From contig OZ038533.1 in the NCBI GenBank assembly GCA_964036665.1, positions 18,410,575 through 18,474,574 on the forward strand: a stretch of 64,000 nt of DNA, written 5' to 3'. A program made the position numbers and the translations under genes. The notes beneath the pieces were generated by a model that was not told where the DNA came from, did not search any database, and saw only the letters and a program-made list of their open reading frames with translations. Positions 1 to 12,700 of the stretch are shown here, piece after piece (the first letter of the stretch is position 1; every line of letters begins with the position of its first letter). This DNA comes from Gordius sp. MW1 (taxonomy: Eukaryota; Nematomorpha; Gordioida; Gordea; Gordiidae).

Positions 1-533
1 AAAGTATACCATTTTTTTGTGTAGCAAACGTGTGGTAACTGGTCTAAAGGCCTCAATTTCGTTTTGAATAGTTGGTAACACCCTATCCTACCTCCTCTAT
101 GAGATAACCGTGGGATATTTAGATATTTTAAGGGCTTTAAAACTAATTATATTTACCTGAAGTTTTTTGAGGTTACGTGATCCTTCTTATATATTAAGGC
201 TCTAATATACAGCAAAATCGGCGATTTTTAATAGTTTTTTATTATTATGGGGAGACCTTATAACGGATTTAATAATTTGATGGAGGTTGTAAGGTTAAAC
301 CCGAGGTTGGAACATTTTATTTAGTATAATTGTCCATAACCCTTATTAAACCATTTATTATATGTATATGTATGTGAGCTTCCTTATAATAAATACACTT
401 ATCGAGTTTTTTAGTATAATTTACCTTCTCTTCAGCAGTGACAACAAATTTAATTAATTATCGCTTGACGCATTTTTAAGGGATTTAAGTAAGTGTTTCA
501 TTCAAAATCCCTTTTTTAAACTTGTTTGCGCAG
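1..533. other. Intron sequence upstream of the first visible SETD2 exon
   Basis: AT-rich sequence with no open coding segment that I can support. It ends in a splice acceptor (pyrimidine-rich tract then TTTGCGCAG at about 525-533) that opens the next exon in phase 2. The preceding SETD2 exon must therefore lie left of the window. Confidence 0.6.
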
Positions 534-770
534 ATCGACGGATAAAAATGCGAGGAAACAAGCCAAACGAATGATATGCAATTGCGAAGCCCCCGTCGAT
601 CCGTTATCACGTGACAAAGCAGACGATAACGACGTTGCCATAGCAACTACGACGACAACAAAGGATCCCGCCCTCACGGCGAAAGTAGCCTCCCTCGTTT
701 CCGCCATCTTCACCCCCAAATCGGGCGGATGTGGGCCCGATTGTTTAAATCGTCTGCTCATGATAGAATG
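534..770 (+). other. SETD2: AWS exon of SETD2, with an insertion
   Basis: Codes the first zinc-binding half of the AWS (associated-with-SET) domain: MICNCEAP and then GCGPDCLNRLLMIE. The final Cys codon is split across the intron (TG at 770, C at 8855), where CSNRCPCGDLC continues. Between the two halves there is an Ala/Thr/Asp-rich insert of roughly 35 residues, including a run of five Thr. I do not expect this insert in the vertebrate protein. Confidence 0.92.
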
Positions 771-3700
771 GTATTTTATATCTTTTACACATAAGTTATC
801 TGTTTCTAAAATGATGAAATGTATCTTTACGGTTTATATATAATAATTAAAATTTATTTTTTTAATTTAGGTTTTTTGGTGAAATTTTTTTATAAAATAG
901 ACTTTAGTCAATCTGTTTATACCCTCAAATGGCATAGCACCATTTAATTAAATTAATCTTTTGGTTATAATATTGTAATTTACACTTTTTATAATTTGAT
1001 AGCAGTTGTATCGTAAACAGTTGTTTTCAAGCTCCAACTTATCAACAGCTTAATTCAATTTTATGCGTTTTTGAACGCATTTCTTGTTTATCGTAAAACT
1101 ATCATGATGATGAATATTTAAAAGGTAAAAAACAACCTAACTTTTTAGTCATTGTTTTTTGAGCTCATTTGGATTGTATTCATATAGAGCTATATACAAG
1201 TGAGCTTGCCTGGGTTATTAAAGGGCCGGGAAAAAAAATTGGACTGATTTTGACATCTAATTATATTTTTAGATTTAATATTTATAACACTTCATTTTTA
1301 TTTATTATTACATAATGCATATTTTTACATCTTATTAAATTATAAAAATATGCCACTTGGCCTTTTCCTACAATTTTAAAGTTGTCGCTTATTATTTCAA
1401 CTCCTTATTTTATCATTAACGAGCCAGATTAAAATTGTGCCAGAAATTTTTTTCAATCTTTTTTTGCAAAAATTCTATCTTTCAATATTTAAAATTCTTA
1501 AACCCTCCCTGATTTTCTTGATTTTCTACCATGTATTAATTTGCCAATACAAATATATGAAAATTTGGTGTTAGATAGATACATGAATATACTATAATAA
1601 TCAAAATCTTGAGATTTTAAATGCGTTTTTGAACACCATTGGCGTAGCCAACATTGGAATTAGAGGGGGGGGCAATAATGATTTAGGCAGGGGCATAATG
1701 AACATTTTTACAAATTTTTGGATTTATAGGGGGGCACCTGCCCCTCTTGGCTTACGCCCATGTAGAACACCATTATCCCTAGAACTCAATTAAAACCATT
1801 TTTAAATCGGGTTTGGGATCGGTTATTAACTTTAACCCAAATTCATATTTCCTTCCGCGTGTTTGTGCTGAGGGAGGCGATTGGCAGCGCGTGGTTTCAA
1901 ATTCGCCTTTATTGAATGTGTCACACGATGGCAAGTTTAACATCAACGCGTTCTCGGCAATTAGTGTTGTAAAAACGGCTGGGTTTTGTTTGGTTGAGCT
2001 TTGGTTTTAGTCGACTAAACATAAACAGACCACAATTTTTTTAGTCTGTTTTTCGTAGTCGACCTCTAGCTAGGCTTAGTCGAAATTTGAAAAAGTGACT
2101 AGAGTCGAGCGTTTGTCTTAGTTAAACCGAAGAAAACCCAGCCGTTTTTACAATTCTATCAGCGAAACACAAACATTGCTCTCGAGCCATTGTTTTTTAT
2201 CGAAATAATGCATGACCTACACCTGTGTTGATTCAAATAAAATTTCCTTTGGCTTTACCAGCAATAGTCTCAAAGCCCCCTAGCAGCGTTACAAACGGCC
2301 CTGTGTTTTGTTTGGTCGACCTTTAGTTTAACTAAGACTAACGATCGACTCTGGTAGGTGTTTCAAATTTTGACTAAATTTAGTGGTCGACTAAGAAAAA
2401 TAGACTAAAGAATTTTTGGTCTGTTTACGTTTAGTCGACTGAAACCAAAGGCCAACCAAACAAAACCTAGCCCTTTTTAAAAAAAATGCCATTTCCTCTC
2501 CATCATTGCCCAAATATTGGACGAACTCTCGACATTTTTATTTTGGTGACGTTTAAAAATTCAATATCACTCCAATTTTAACAATCATGTTTTATTGCAT
2601 GGAACCGATTGCAGCAATTAATCCTCGAATTGGAATATGCATTTATGCTCATTATGGCTTCGTTTAGTTTGGGGAAGGGCATATTCTTTAAGTGTGATCG
2701 TCCATATAAAATCCAAATTAAAATGTCATTGCTTTGCCATATCACGCCTCAATCAATACACAGTTAGCATTGAAACAGTTGTACTGTAAGGCCTGAGGCG
2801 ATGCAAAAAATTTGCATCGTTTGTTTGGTAAGCTTGGCAAAATTTTATCATTGTCGAAACAAGGGTATGTTTCCTATAGATTTATGTTATATTACCAGCC
2901 GAGCTGACGATTTTTGTACTGTTTTAGGAATTTTAATTTGATGCGTTGACATTAATACTTATACTGTATCATGGGCTTAGGCAGGATGAAATAAGAGGGA
3001 GGGGCAAAATGATAATTTTTTGTTATTTTAACCATAATTATATTAAATTTTAAAGAATTTTTGGATTTAAAGGGGTGCAGCCGCCCTTGGCTGCGCCCAT
3101 GACTTTTTTTGTGTATAAAACCATATATTTACACGGTATGTGATTGGATTATAAAACTTCGATGGGGGGGGGGGGTATGAAACATTAAGAAAGCCTGGTT
3201 TAAATATCACCTTCAAATTCCACCCTTTTTTGTGAATTTGTCAAGATTGATGGTGCGAGAACGATTTAGTCGCAAATTAGAGGGCTTCATTGTTTAATAT
3301 TTTTTATTTAGAATGGAAATCAAAATGACTTGTCGCTAGCTGTCAACGCTCTTTCGATGCGATTAACGCTACTGAATCGGGTTTGGGCCCAACGTTTTTA
3401 TTAATGTTGTTCGGCTGGATTTTGTTTGGTCTTGGCTTTAGTCGATTAAACAGTACCCTTGGTCTGTTTATGCGATTAAGAATGCCACACCAAACAGCCT
3501 TTGGTCTGTTTATATATGTTTATTCGACTAAACGCAAAGGTTGACCAAATAAAACCGAGCCGTTTCTAAAACACCAATTTTGATTAATGCAGATCTTTGA
3601 TAAAGGCTTCATTTTTGATATTTATTTAAAACCACTGCTCCAGGATCCTCTCAAAATCCAAACTTACGATAGTTGCCCGGCCCTTGGCCCAGCGAGCCTA

Positions 3701-6700
3701 CTTCGGGTCGGGCCATTTCCTCTGCTTTATATAGGGCTTATTTATATATTAAATTATGATAAAAATTATATGTTTTCCAGATAATTTTGGAACATTGAGA
3801 TACTAGAAATCTCCCTCTCGATAACTTGTAAGACATATCATAAATAACACAATTTTAGCTCCTTTTGCTACCTTCTCTCTTCTTGAGTCTACATCCTAAC
3901 AATGAAATTACTAGGGGAATTAATAACTTTGTTGTACGAATAATCAATTGAAGATTTAATTTTCAATATTCCACACTAAGTTTTAAATTGGACTTTTCAT
4001 TTTGCTTAGGACAACGCGCGAAATAGCTCCGCGGCTAGTTTGCTTTAATGATGCTCGACGTGGGATTAGAGTTACATGCTGTTTGTTACTTTATAAGAAA
4101 CATTAGACCGATTAAAAGGTCCAAAGCAGAGGTCAGATTTGTTAAAAAATTTATGCCCGAACCCGGCCTGGTCTGTGGGTCGGGCGGTCAGATTTGGGCA
4201 CAGGCTCGGGCCCAGGTTTTCTGGTCTCTTGCCGCAAGACGACCTATTTATCTTAAAAATCTTAAATTCTACCGCTCTCGTCCTTTGTTTTTTTTTTGGT
4301 AAGTAGAACGCTACTGCGAACTAAGAAAAAACGCTACTGCGAATTAAGAAAATTTTCAGGTGCCACAAACTTACAAGTTTTTTCCCAAGACACCATTCCT
4401 TCCCTGACTGCCCTCTAGTGCTGTAAAAACGGTTGGGTTTTGTTTGGTCGGCTTTTGGTTTTAGTCAACTTTTTGGTCAATCTTTCTTAGTCAACCACTA
4501 GGCTTAGTCGAAATTTGAAAAACAGACGAGAGTCGACCGTTTATCTTAGTTAAGTCAAAGATCGACCAAACAAAACCCAGCCATTTGTTTGTACAACACT
4601 ACTGCCCTCAAACTGGGTCCTTGGCGGGCCACCCCGTATCCTATCTCACCCACTCTGGCTAATAATTTGAAAATAATTTTGGGTCGGGTTCGGATTGAAA
4701 TAAAACACACAATGTAATGCAGTGAGTGCCCTGAATTTTTTTGAATATTTTTGCTAAAAACTCGTTTAAGAGATGAATTCACTATTAAATTTTTTGTCAG
4801 GCTCTGGGTTTGACATGTTTCTTGATTTAAAATTTGATAATTGGTATTATTTTTAGAACGTAAGTTTAGACTCAAGTATGGGTTCGGGTAAATAATTTAA
4901 AAATCGGGCTTAGTTTTGGTTTATTAAATATGGACCAGAGATCAGATTGCCCGGCCCGGCCCGCTGCCCGAACAGGCCCGGCCCGCGGGCAACTGTCCTA
5001 AATTTTTATTTTCGGGCTGGCTCGGGCGGGCAAGAAGAAGATAGGATTCGGGCAATTCGGGCTTAATGAGATTTTTTAGATAGTGTATTTTTTTGTTACT
5101 TTTCATTAAATTCCATATGAAAATGCTAAAAAATCGCCATCCGTCCCCAAGTTATTTTTACAATTTTTGCCATAACCCCTTTATTTCCATCAAGTCCCTA
5201 GCTAGGTTATGGAAAGGATTAAAATATTTATATTTATGCAGCCCTTTCATTGTTCGTAATTCGCATGTGCCGTCTATACATAGTACAAAATCGTCACGCC
5301 CAAATTGATACAACGCCTGAAAGTCTTAAATTTCATTCTAATATCATTTTATTTTTTAACAAATTTAACAAGGCTTCTCCAATTCGCCTTTATTATTCCC
5401 TTATCGCTCATCGCTATCTCTAAGCTCAAATATTTTAGAAAGACCAAATACTACGTTTTTTGTTCATTTGAAAAAATCATTCGACTTGTAAATATTGAAA
5501 GAATTTTAGGTCGCAAAATTTCGGGCCTAACAGGCAAATTTAATATTTCGGGCCGGGCATTTCGGGCAGCATTAATATTTCGGGCGGGCCCGGGCGGGCA
5601 AAGAGGTTAGAGAATTGAACCGGGCCGGGTTCGGGCAGAAAATTCCTAACAAATCTGACCTCTGATATGGACTCTAGGAGATTTTCTCTTCCCATAATGC
5701 AATTGTTTTTCTTAACGAAAAGGGACCCTTATTGATTTCCATTCGAATTAACTCCCCAATTACACAACCGGTAATTTTATGGATTATGTTAAATCTGATC
5801 CACCAAAACTCATCCTTTTTCCTAGCAATTTTTTAATTTAAATTAAAATTTGAAGGAAGAGAGAAATTATATGAATACCTCGAAGAGCTAGGCTGAAATG
5901 TGATTTGACTTAGTTGCCCCCCCCCTCCCACACCTTCGTTAAATCAATCATTACAAAACCGGTGTGGGGTAGGGGGGGGGGGCTGGTGCATCGATATCTA
6001 GATCGCGAAAATTAATACAGAAAACTTCCTACAACCATCATAGTGTATGTAACTGTGATGTAGGTAAATGCTTACAATACAATCCGCTCTCTTTTCGCTT
6101 CCCTTTAGAACTTAAGTTGCTGTAGTATAGTAGCCTAGTGATGTGCAAGATGAAAGGAAGTGAAGTGAAGATGATTTCCCCCTTTTACACTCCTTTTACT
6201 TTTGACCTCATTGCCTGCCTGCCTGCCCCCTGGGTAACATTTTATAATACAACCACCCGTCGAAAATTTTTAGCCTCCCCCCCCCCTTACTCCTTCTAAA
6301 TCATTAAATTCTAACGTTACTCTTTCTAAATAAATTTAGGGCACGGGTTTTGGGAAATTAATACCTCCTCACAATCCAATCATCGGAACAGAAATTATTA
6401 TATTTGTTTGTATATGTGTGTAATGAATGATTCGTTTTTCTTAATTATTAGCGATCGCTTGAGCGCTGCTCGGCTAGTAAAAAGGAGGGCAAATTTCGAA
6501 AAACCCCCAACCAAACCAATATTGCTTCTATCTCTGCTACAAAGTTTTTCCTTCTCTTACACGAAATTTTTTTTCTTATAGCGCGACACTCCCCCCCCCC
6601 CCACCTCTTTTACTTACTACATGACACATGTGCTGTCGAATCCAACTCGAGCTGAAATCTTTCTTACCATCTCACTACAGTATCTCAGCATTATAAAGAT

Positions 6701-9700
6701 CAATATATTTTTGGATATTTTACTTAAGGATTTGGGGTCGAAGGCCATAATACCAAACCCCTGCCCTCCCCCCTCAGTATTAACATTTAGCATTTGTAAA
6801 CCCTAAATTATCATTTGACCTCGTGCTTAAACTGTTTAATTCGGCACACTTAATTGCGGTGGGGGGATTAAGGTTCGGCGCTAGATCTCTGTATTTCACC
6901 CATTATTCCTCAAGTTTTTGGTATTCGTCCTTTAAAATATTTTTTTGTGTTATTATTCCCCTTATGCTATGATATAATTTACCTGGAGACTATAGTGCCA
7001 AAATTCCCATATTGGTATTCATTTATATACAGGTAATAAATTTCCAATTCGTTTTTAAAAGTTTTCACGATCAGTGTTTTTTTAATACTAAGGGGTGGTC
7101 CTCCCCCCCCCCCCTCCGTAACAAATGAATTTCCCAAAATTTTTACTTCTCCCCCTTCCAAGATTTGAAGGATAAAGTTTTTAGGAACATTTATAGGCGT
7201 AGTTAGGATTGGATTTAAGGGGGGGGGGGCAATCTGATTTTATTTAGAAATTTTAACCATAATTATATGTTTTGGATTTAAAGGGGGGCATTTTCCCCTC
7301 TCTGCCACCCCCTGGCTACTCCCATGTAGAGGGCGATTGTAGAGAAACAACACCCCTAACCCCCTACTTAAGGACAATCAAATATAGAATGTGAAATTTA
7401 GTGGGTACCGTGTTTGGTTTTAACCGTTAATATCTCTAACTTATTTGTTTGTTATTGATGTGATTGATCGTATTAGAGAGGGATGGGGAAGATGGTTATT
7501 TTTGGATTAAATTTTGAATTTTTTTTTGTTTTTTAAATCTTCCATGGGCGCAGCCAGGTTTTAAAGAAGAGGTAAGCAGGAAGGACCATAATTTTTCTCA
7601 ATTAGAACAATAGTTTTTTGACAATTTTGAATTTGAGGGCTGAGGGCAGCTCGCTTAACTAATCCATTTGTTTATAAGTCCCTTTGAAAGAAACCCTTTA
7701 AATCTTCCAAATTTTGGCTCTTTTAATTGAATGTCAAACTACTTTAAGCGTATTTAATCCTATGTTAAAGTAGCAGTTCGAATCGGCTACAATTGGTTCG
7801 TCTAAGATGAGTTGCTCTTGCGATTTAACTTTCACTCGAGAATAGTAACCTATATAATTTTGTATACATTTGAATCGCCGGCTTAAAATGTTGGCTTGAC
7901 GCAGGCTTGGCCACTTGGCTTTTCTCACCACGCTCTTCTGGCATTTGCTCTGGAAGTGACAAAAACTAAGGCTCGTCTACTATGAATTTGACTCTGACCA
8001 AGTCCGTATATATTCGCTTGATGCGCTTCAAAATCGGCTGGATTTTGTTTGGTCGATCTAGTCAACCAAGCATAAACAGGCCAAAGGTTTGACCGTCTAA
8101 TGATGCGACTAATGGAAGCAGACCAAAAAATCGTTGGTTTGTTTATGTTTAGTCGACTAAAATTAAAGGTCGGCCAAACAAAACCCAGCCGTTTTTACAG
8201 CACTAATATGGACTTACCATTTGTTTTTTAGATAGAATGTAGAAAAAGCTCTTTAACGCTAGTGGAAAATAGTTATTGTTGTTACAGAGAAAGCATAATA
8301 AATTTATGTAGGTGGGATGCCGTATTGTGTGTGATGTCATAAAATCTTCAATGTTTTTGAATTAAATTTCGCTATACGAGAAAGTAGACTTTTTGGTGGT
8401 TACTGTTATCAATTTGCCCTCCTGCCCTCATATTTTTCGCCCATGTAGTCGCACAAACTTGACAAGCGCTTTTTTAAAAAAGTATTACACAAAGTTGATT
8501 TTGGATATACATTAAATAATTATGTTTCTTTATTGAAGCCTTTTTTAATTTGCCCGCGATACAGTCACTGTCCCTTTGAATTTTATACTTTGTTTCTATT
8601 CTTTTTCATACAAAAACTTGTCTAACAATTTTGTTTTTAAGGAATAGCAGTTTAAGACTCGACGACTAAAAATTCGGGCAAAATTAAAAAAAAATGGCTC
8701 GGGTGAGGCCTGATTTACGGGGCTCTGACGACTAATTACCCAATTTAAATTATAAAACTATAATTTGACAATATAACCTTTGATTATTTGTTGTGATTTT
8801 TTTCTTTATATTTTGAGCCATTTTGCATTTTGTTTTTTATTTACGTTTTTATAGCTCCAATCGATGCCCATGCGGCGACCTATGCACGAACAAGCAATTT
8901 CAAAAGGTATAATATTTTAAAATTTTAAATATTAAAAAGAGGATGATGACATTATGATTTAAATGGTTTATATAATAAAATGGAAAGACAAAAGATCTCT
9001 CTCTAAATTAACTTGTCTCAAATTTATTTACATTTTTGATGTTTCTTCTGCATATTTAATTTATTAAACTACATCCATAATAACTTTTTTTGCAGATTTT
9101 TAAGAATAAACTTTTAAAAGTATTCCACAAATTCTATAAAACACTTTATTGTACCGTTAAATTTTGATTTTTTAAATTTATTTTACGTCATTACTTCTCT
9201 ATAGCGGATATACGCTCAATTGGAACCCTTTATGACGTTTACCAAAGGATGGGGCCTGAGAACATTGCAAGATATAGAAACGTAAGCCGACATTTTTTAA
9301 TTTCAATTTTATATCTTTTCCAATAAATTTTTATTTATTTCTCCCCTCGGATTTATTTATTTCTCCCCTCCCCTTTTTCTTTAAAATGTTTTTAAATTTA
9401 TTAAATCGTGGTTGCTAGTAAAATTTAACTGGCCAAAAGGAGTTGTAGCGATGGCAAATGGCTAAAAGGTCTTTTAAATCCACTTTGCCAAAATTATCCA
9501 CCTTTAAGATTATAACATTGTTTAAAATCTTTAATTTTGTATGCATTGACTAACGATTTCTGTTTCTCACTGTGTCAAAAATTGCATGATTCAATCAAAA
9601 TTTGTTTAAACTTTGAAATGTCCCTCTTACATTTTGAAATTAGACTTATTTCCAGAGTTATAGTTAATTAAAAATGGCTACAACTAGGGGCCTAGCTATT

Positions 9701-12700
9701 TTATATTTAAACTTTCTCAAATGATCGTTAGCCTTCCCAAAATTAATGTCAAATAGTATGTCCTTTCTAAATCAATATTGACTAGGCCCCTATGACTAGC
9801 TTTAGGCGTTTTCCATATCTAAGACATATGATAGGGGCAAACTCTTTGGCGTGGCTTATTTAAGGGTGAGCTAAGATTTGGACTTGAATTTAATCCAGCC
9901 ATACAACTTTATTTTTGTAGTACTAGTAGTGATGGTTTTGGGCTAGAGCCACAGGCATAGGCAGTGAGAGACAAAAAAAAATTAATACAAATTTGATTAA
10001 TTTTTTTCGCCTTGCCCCCTCTCAAAACATTACTGCCCCCCCCCCCCACCTCTACTTCATATCTTGACTACACCCATGACTAAAGCAGTTGTTTTTGTTT
10101 TAAATAGGCTTCTGTAACTAATTAGTAATTTTAAAATATTACCAAATATAAGCATGGGCATAGGCAGGATTGAATTTATAGGGGGCAATAATTATTTAGG
10201 GATGAGGGATACAAAATGATGATTTTTTGTAAATTTAGCCTTTATCATTAAAATTAAAAAAAATGTTTGATTTAGAGGGGGGCAGCTGCCACTCCCTGCC
10301 TCCCCTGGCTATGCCCATGAGCATATATAATAAATGACATGAGAATTATTATGCTAAAATTATGGGTGAATATTGAAATCAGTTATTTATTAACTTAAAG
10401 TCATGGATAAATTATATTTATATAGCTAATAGAATAGCAAGAAATACTGATTCAGTTGAAATTTATCAATATGTAAAACATGAGAAAATTGGATTAGCTT
10501 CAATGCCCATGGCTGAGCAAAGATTTGAATTGAAAAGAATGCAGAAAGTTTGGTAATCATTTAAGGAAGGATAAAGTTGAGATTATTTTACTTTTAACTA
10601 TTAACTCTTGCAATATAAAAGATTTGTTGATTATTTCACTCATAATTATTCCACAAACTCAAAGCTGATGAAATTATTGACACCTCTTGTGGCCCATTTC
10701 ATTGTGTACTTTGTTTTGCTTCCTCTATCCAATTACCTAATTTTTTTGGTGGGTAAAATATATTGATTAGAATTTTGCAGTTGTTAATATTTTCAAAGAT
10801 CACCACTCCAGGAGCCATATTATCAATTTAAAAGCTTAAAGTTTTAAATTCAATTGATTATCCTCCTTAAGTTTAATTATCTGTGAAAACAACATTGAAA
10901 TTGTGGGAGTCTCATGGTAAATTTATATGCATATATTCTAAAGTCATTTTCCACCCATACATATTTGTTGAAATATTGATGTAATTAATTTATTCATACT
11001 AAGTTAGGTCGTTCATGCATAAACAATTGCTTGAAGAAGACCTGGTTCACTAAAACCTTCTCTTTTTTACATTACTAACAAGAAATAATCGAGTGTTTTT
11101 TCATATCTTTACAATTATATTATTTTGAAACGCTCAATAATATTATTTTATATTGTGAAATCACACATAAAAAAAATAATTTCTACATTTTTAGGTTTAA
11201 CACATGTAATCAATATATCGCATTTACATTTCAGTTGTAAAAGTGGGGAGATGGTGGAGAGGTTGAGATAAGGCTTTTGTTGCCTTACACTGGCCTCTCC
11301 TCCACATTTTTACCGCTTTTTTTAACGCGCAAGCGCATCGCCCCCTCCTCCCATCACGTGCAGGATATCACGTGATCTCTGTGTCACGTGTTGTTTACCC
11401 CCGCGAGGCGTCCGATCGATACTAGATAGCGCTTTGTTGCAAAAAGTCCTCAACAACATTGTTGATGTTAATTTAAGTTTGTATTTATTGTAATTTAAAT
11501 CCTGGAGATAAATTAATTATATATTTTGCAAAATAACATTTTGCTCTCCTTATTATAAAGGAACTGATATAACTAGATAATGATGCCTTTTTAAATCTAG
11601 AAAAAAAATTCCCCTGAGTTCAGGGGTAATATTTAAAGCTGAAATAATTAAAATATCTAGTCTTTTTTAAAGCATTGCTGCCTTGCATTACGTTACACCG
11701 TTATATTAACGTGTTTTGCATTGTAATTAATTACTGTTAGTTATAATTTGTAAATTTTGATTAAGGTTCCAAATGAATGTATTACAAGCTAAAATATATG
11801 AAGATCTGACATTAAAATCTCAAAACTCCTAAGATTGCATCCCTGCCCCCGTTTTGGTTACAAATTTATAAAGTAAATACGGCCCGAATTTTAGTTCACA
11901 GACAGACAGGATTCGGCGAACAGAATTAAACAAATATTTATTGTATAAAAAACGTCTATCTAAAATTGATTTATTTGTGCAAGGTAAAGGAATTAAACTA
12001 ATTAAAAAGGAGACAGGAGGAGGACTGGATAAACTTCAACTTATCAATAAAAAATATTTCCAACCCAGAAACATGTTATAGAGAAAATAATTAAAAAATA
12101 TTTTTACGATTTTTTTATACTTTATAAACACTGAAGGGGCAAATTCGTGATCGAGTACGTTGGTGAAGTGATCGACTCCAAGGAATTCAACAAACGCCAA
12201 AAACACTACCACAAAGACAAGCGGGTATCAATCGAAATTTGTCGGCATTTTTACGATGCATATTCTCGTATTATTGGAATTTTTAAAATTTAAAATATTT
12301 TTTGTGCATTTAGATTCATTACTATTTCATGTCGCTCAAACAAGGCCAAATCATAGACGCCACAAACAAGGGATCCTACTCCCGTTTTATTAACCACTCC
12401 TGCGATCCCAATTGCGAAACCCAAAAAGTGTGTCTCTAGTGTCTTTAGTGTCGTAAAAACGGCTGGGGTTTGTTTGGTCGATTAAACATAAACGGACCAC
12501 AGTTTTTTGGTCTTTTTTGATTAGTCGACCTCTAGGCTTATTTGAAATTTAAAAAATAGACTAGTGTCGACCGTCAGTCTTAGTTAAAGCAAAGGTCGGC
12601 CAAACAAAACCCTGCCGTTTTTACAACATTTTAAAAATTGTCGAATCTCTTCAATTTTTATGTGAAGCTTATTATTGTATTTTATATGTGGTTTAAGATA

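Noticed and set aside
5305-5610. 101-codon frame
   Set aside because: Falls entirely inside a family D element and runs through its GCCCGG arrays; not a gene.
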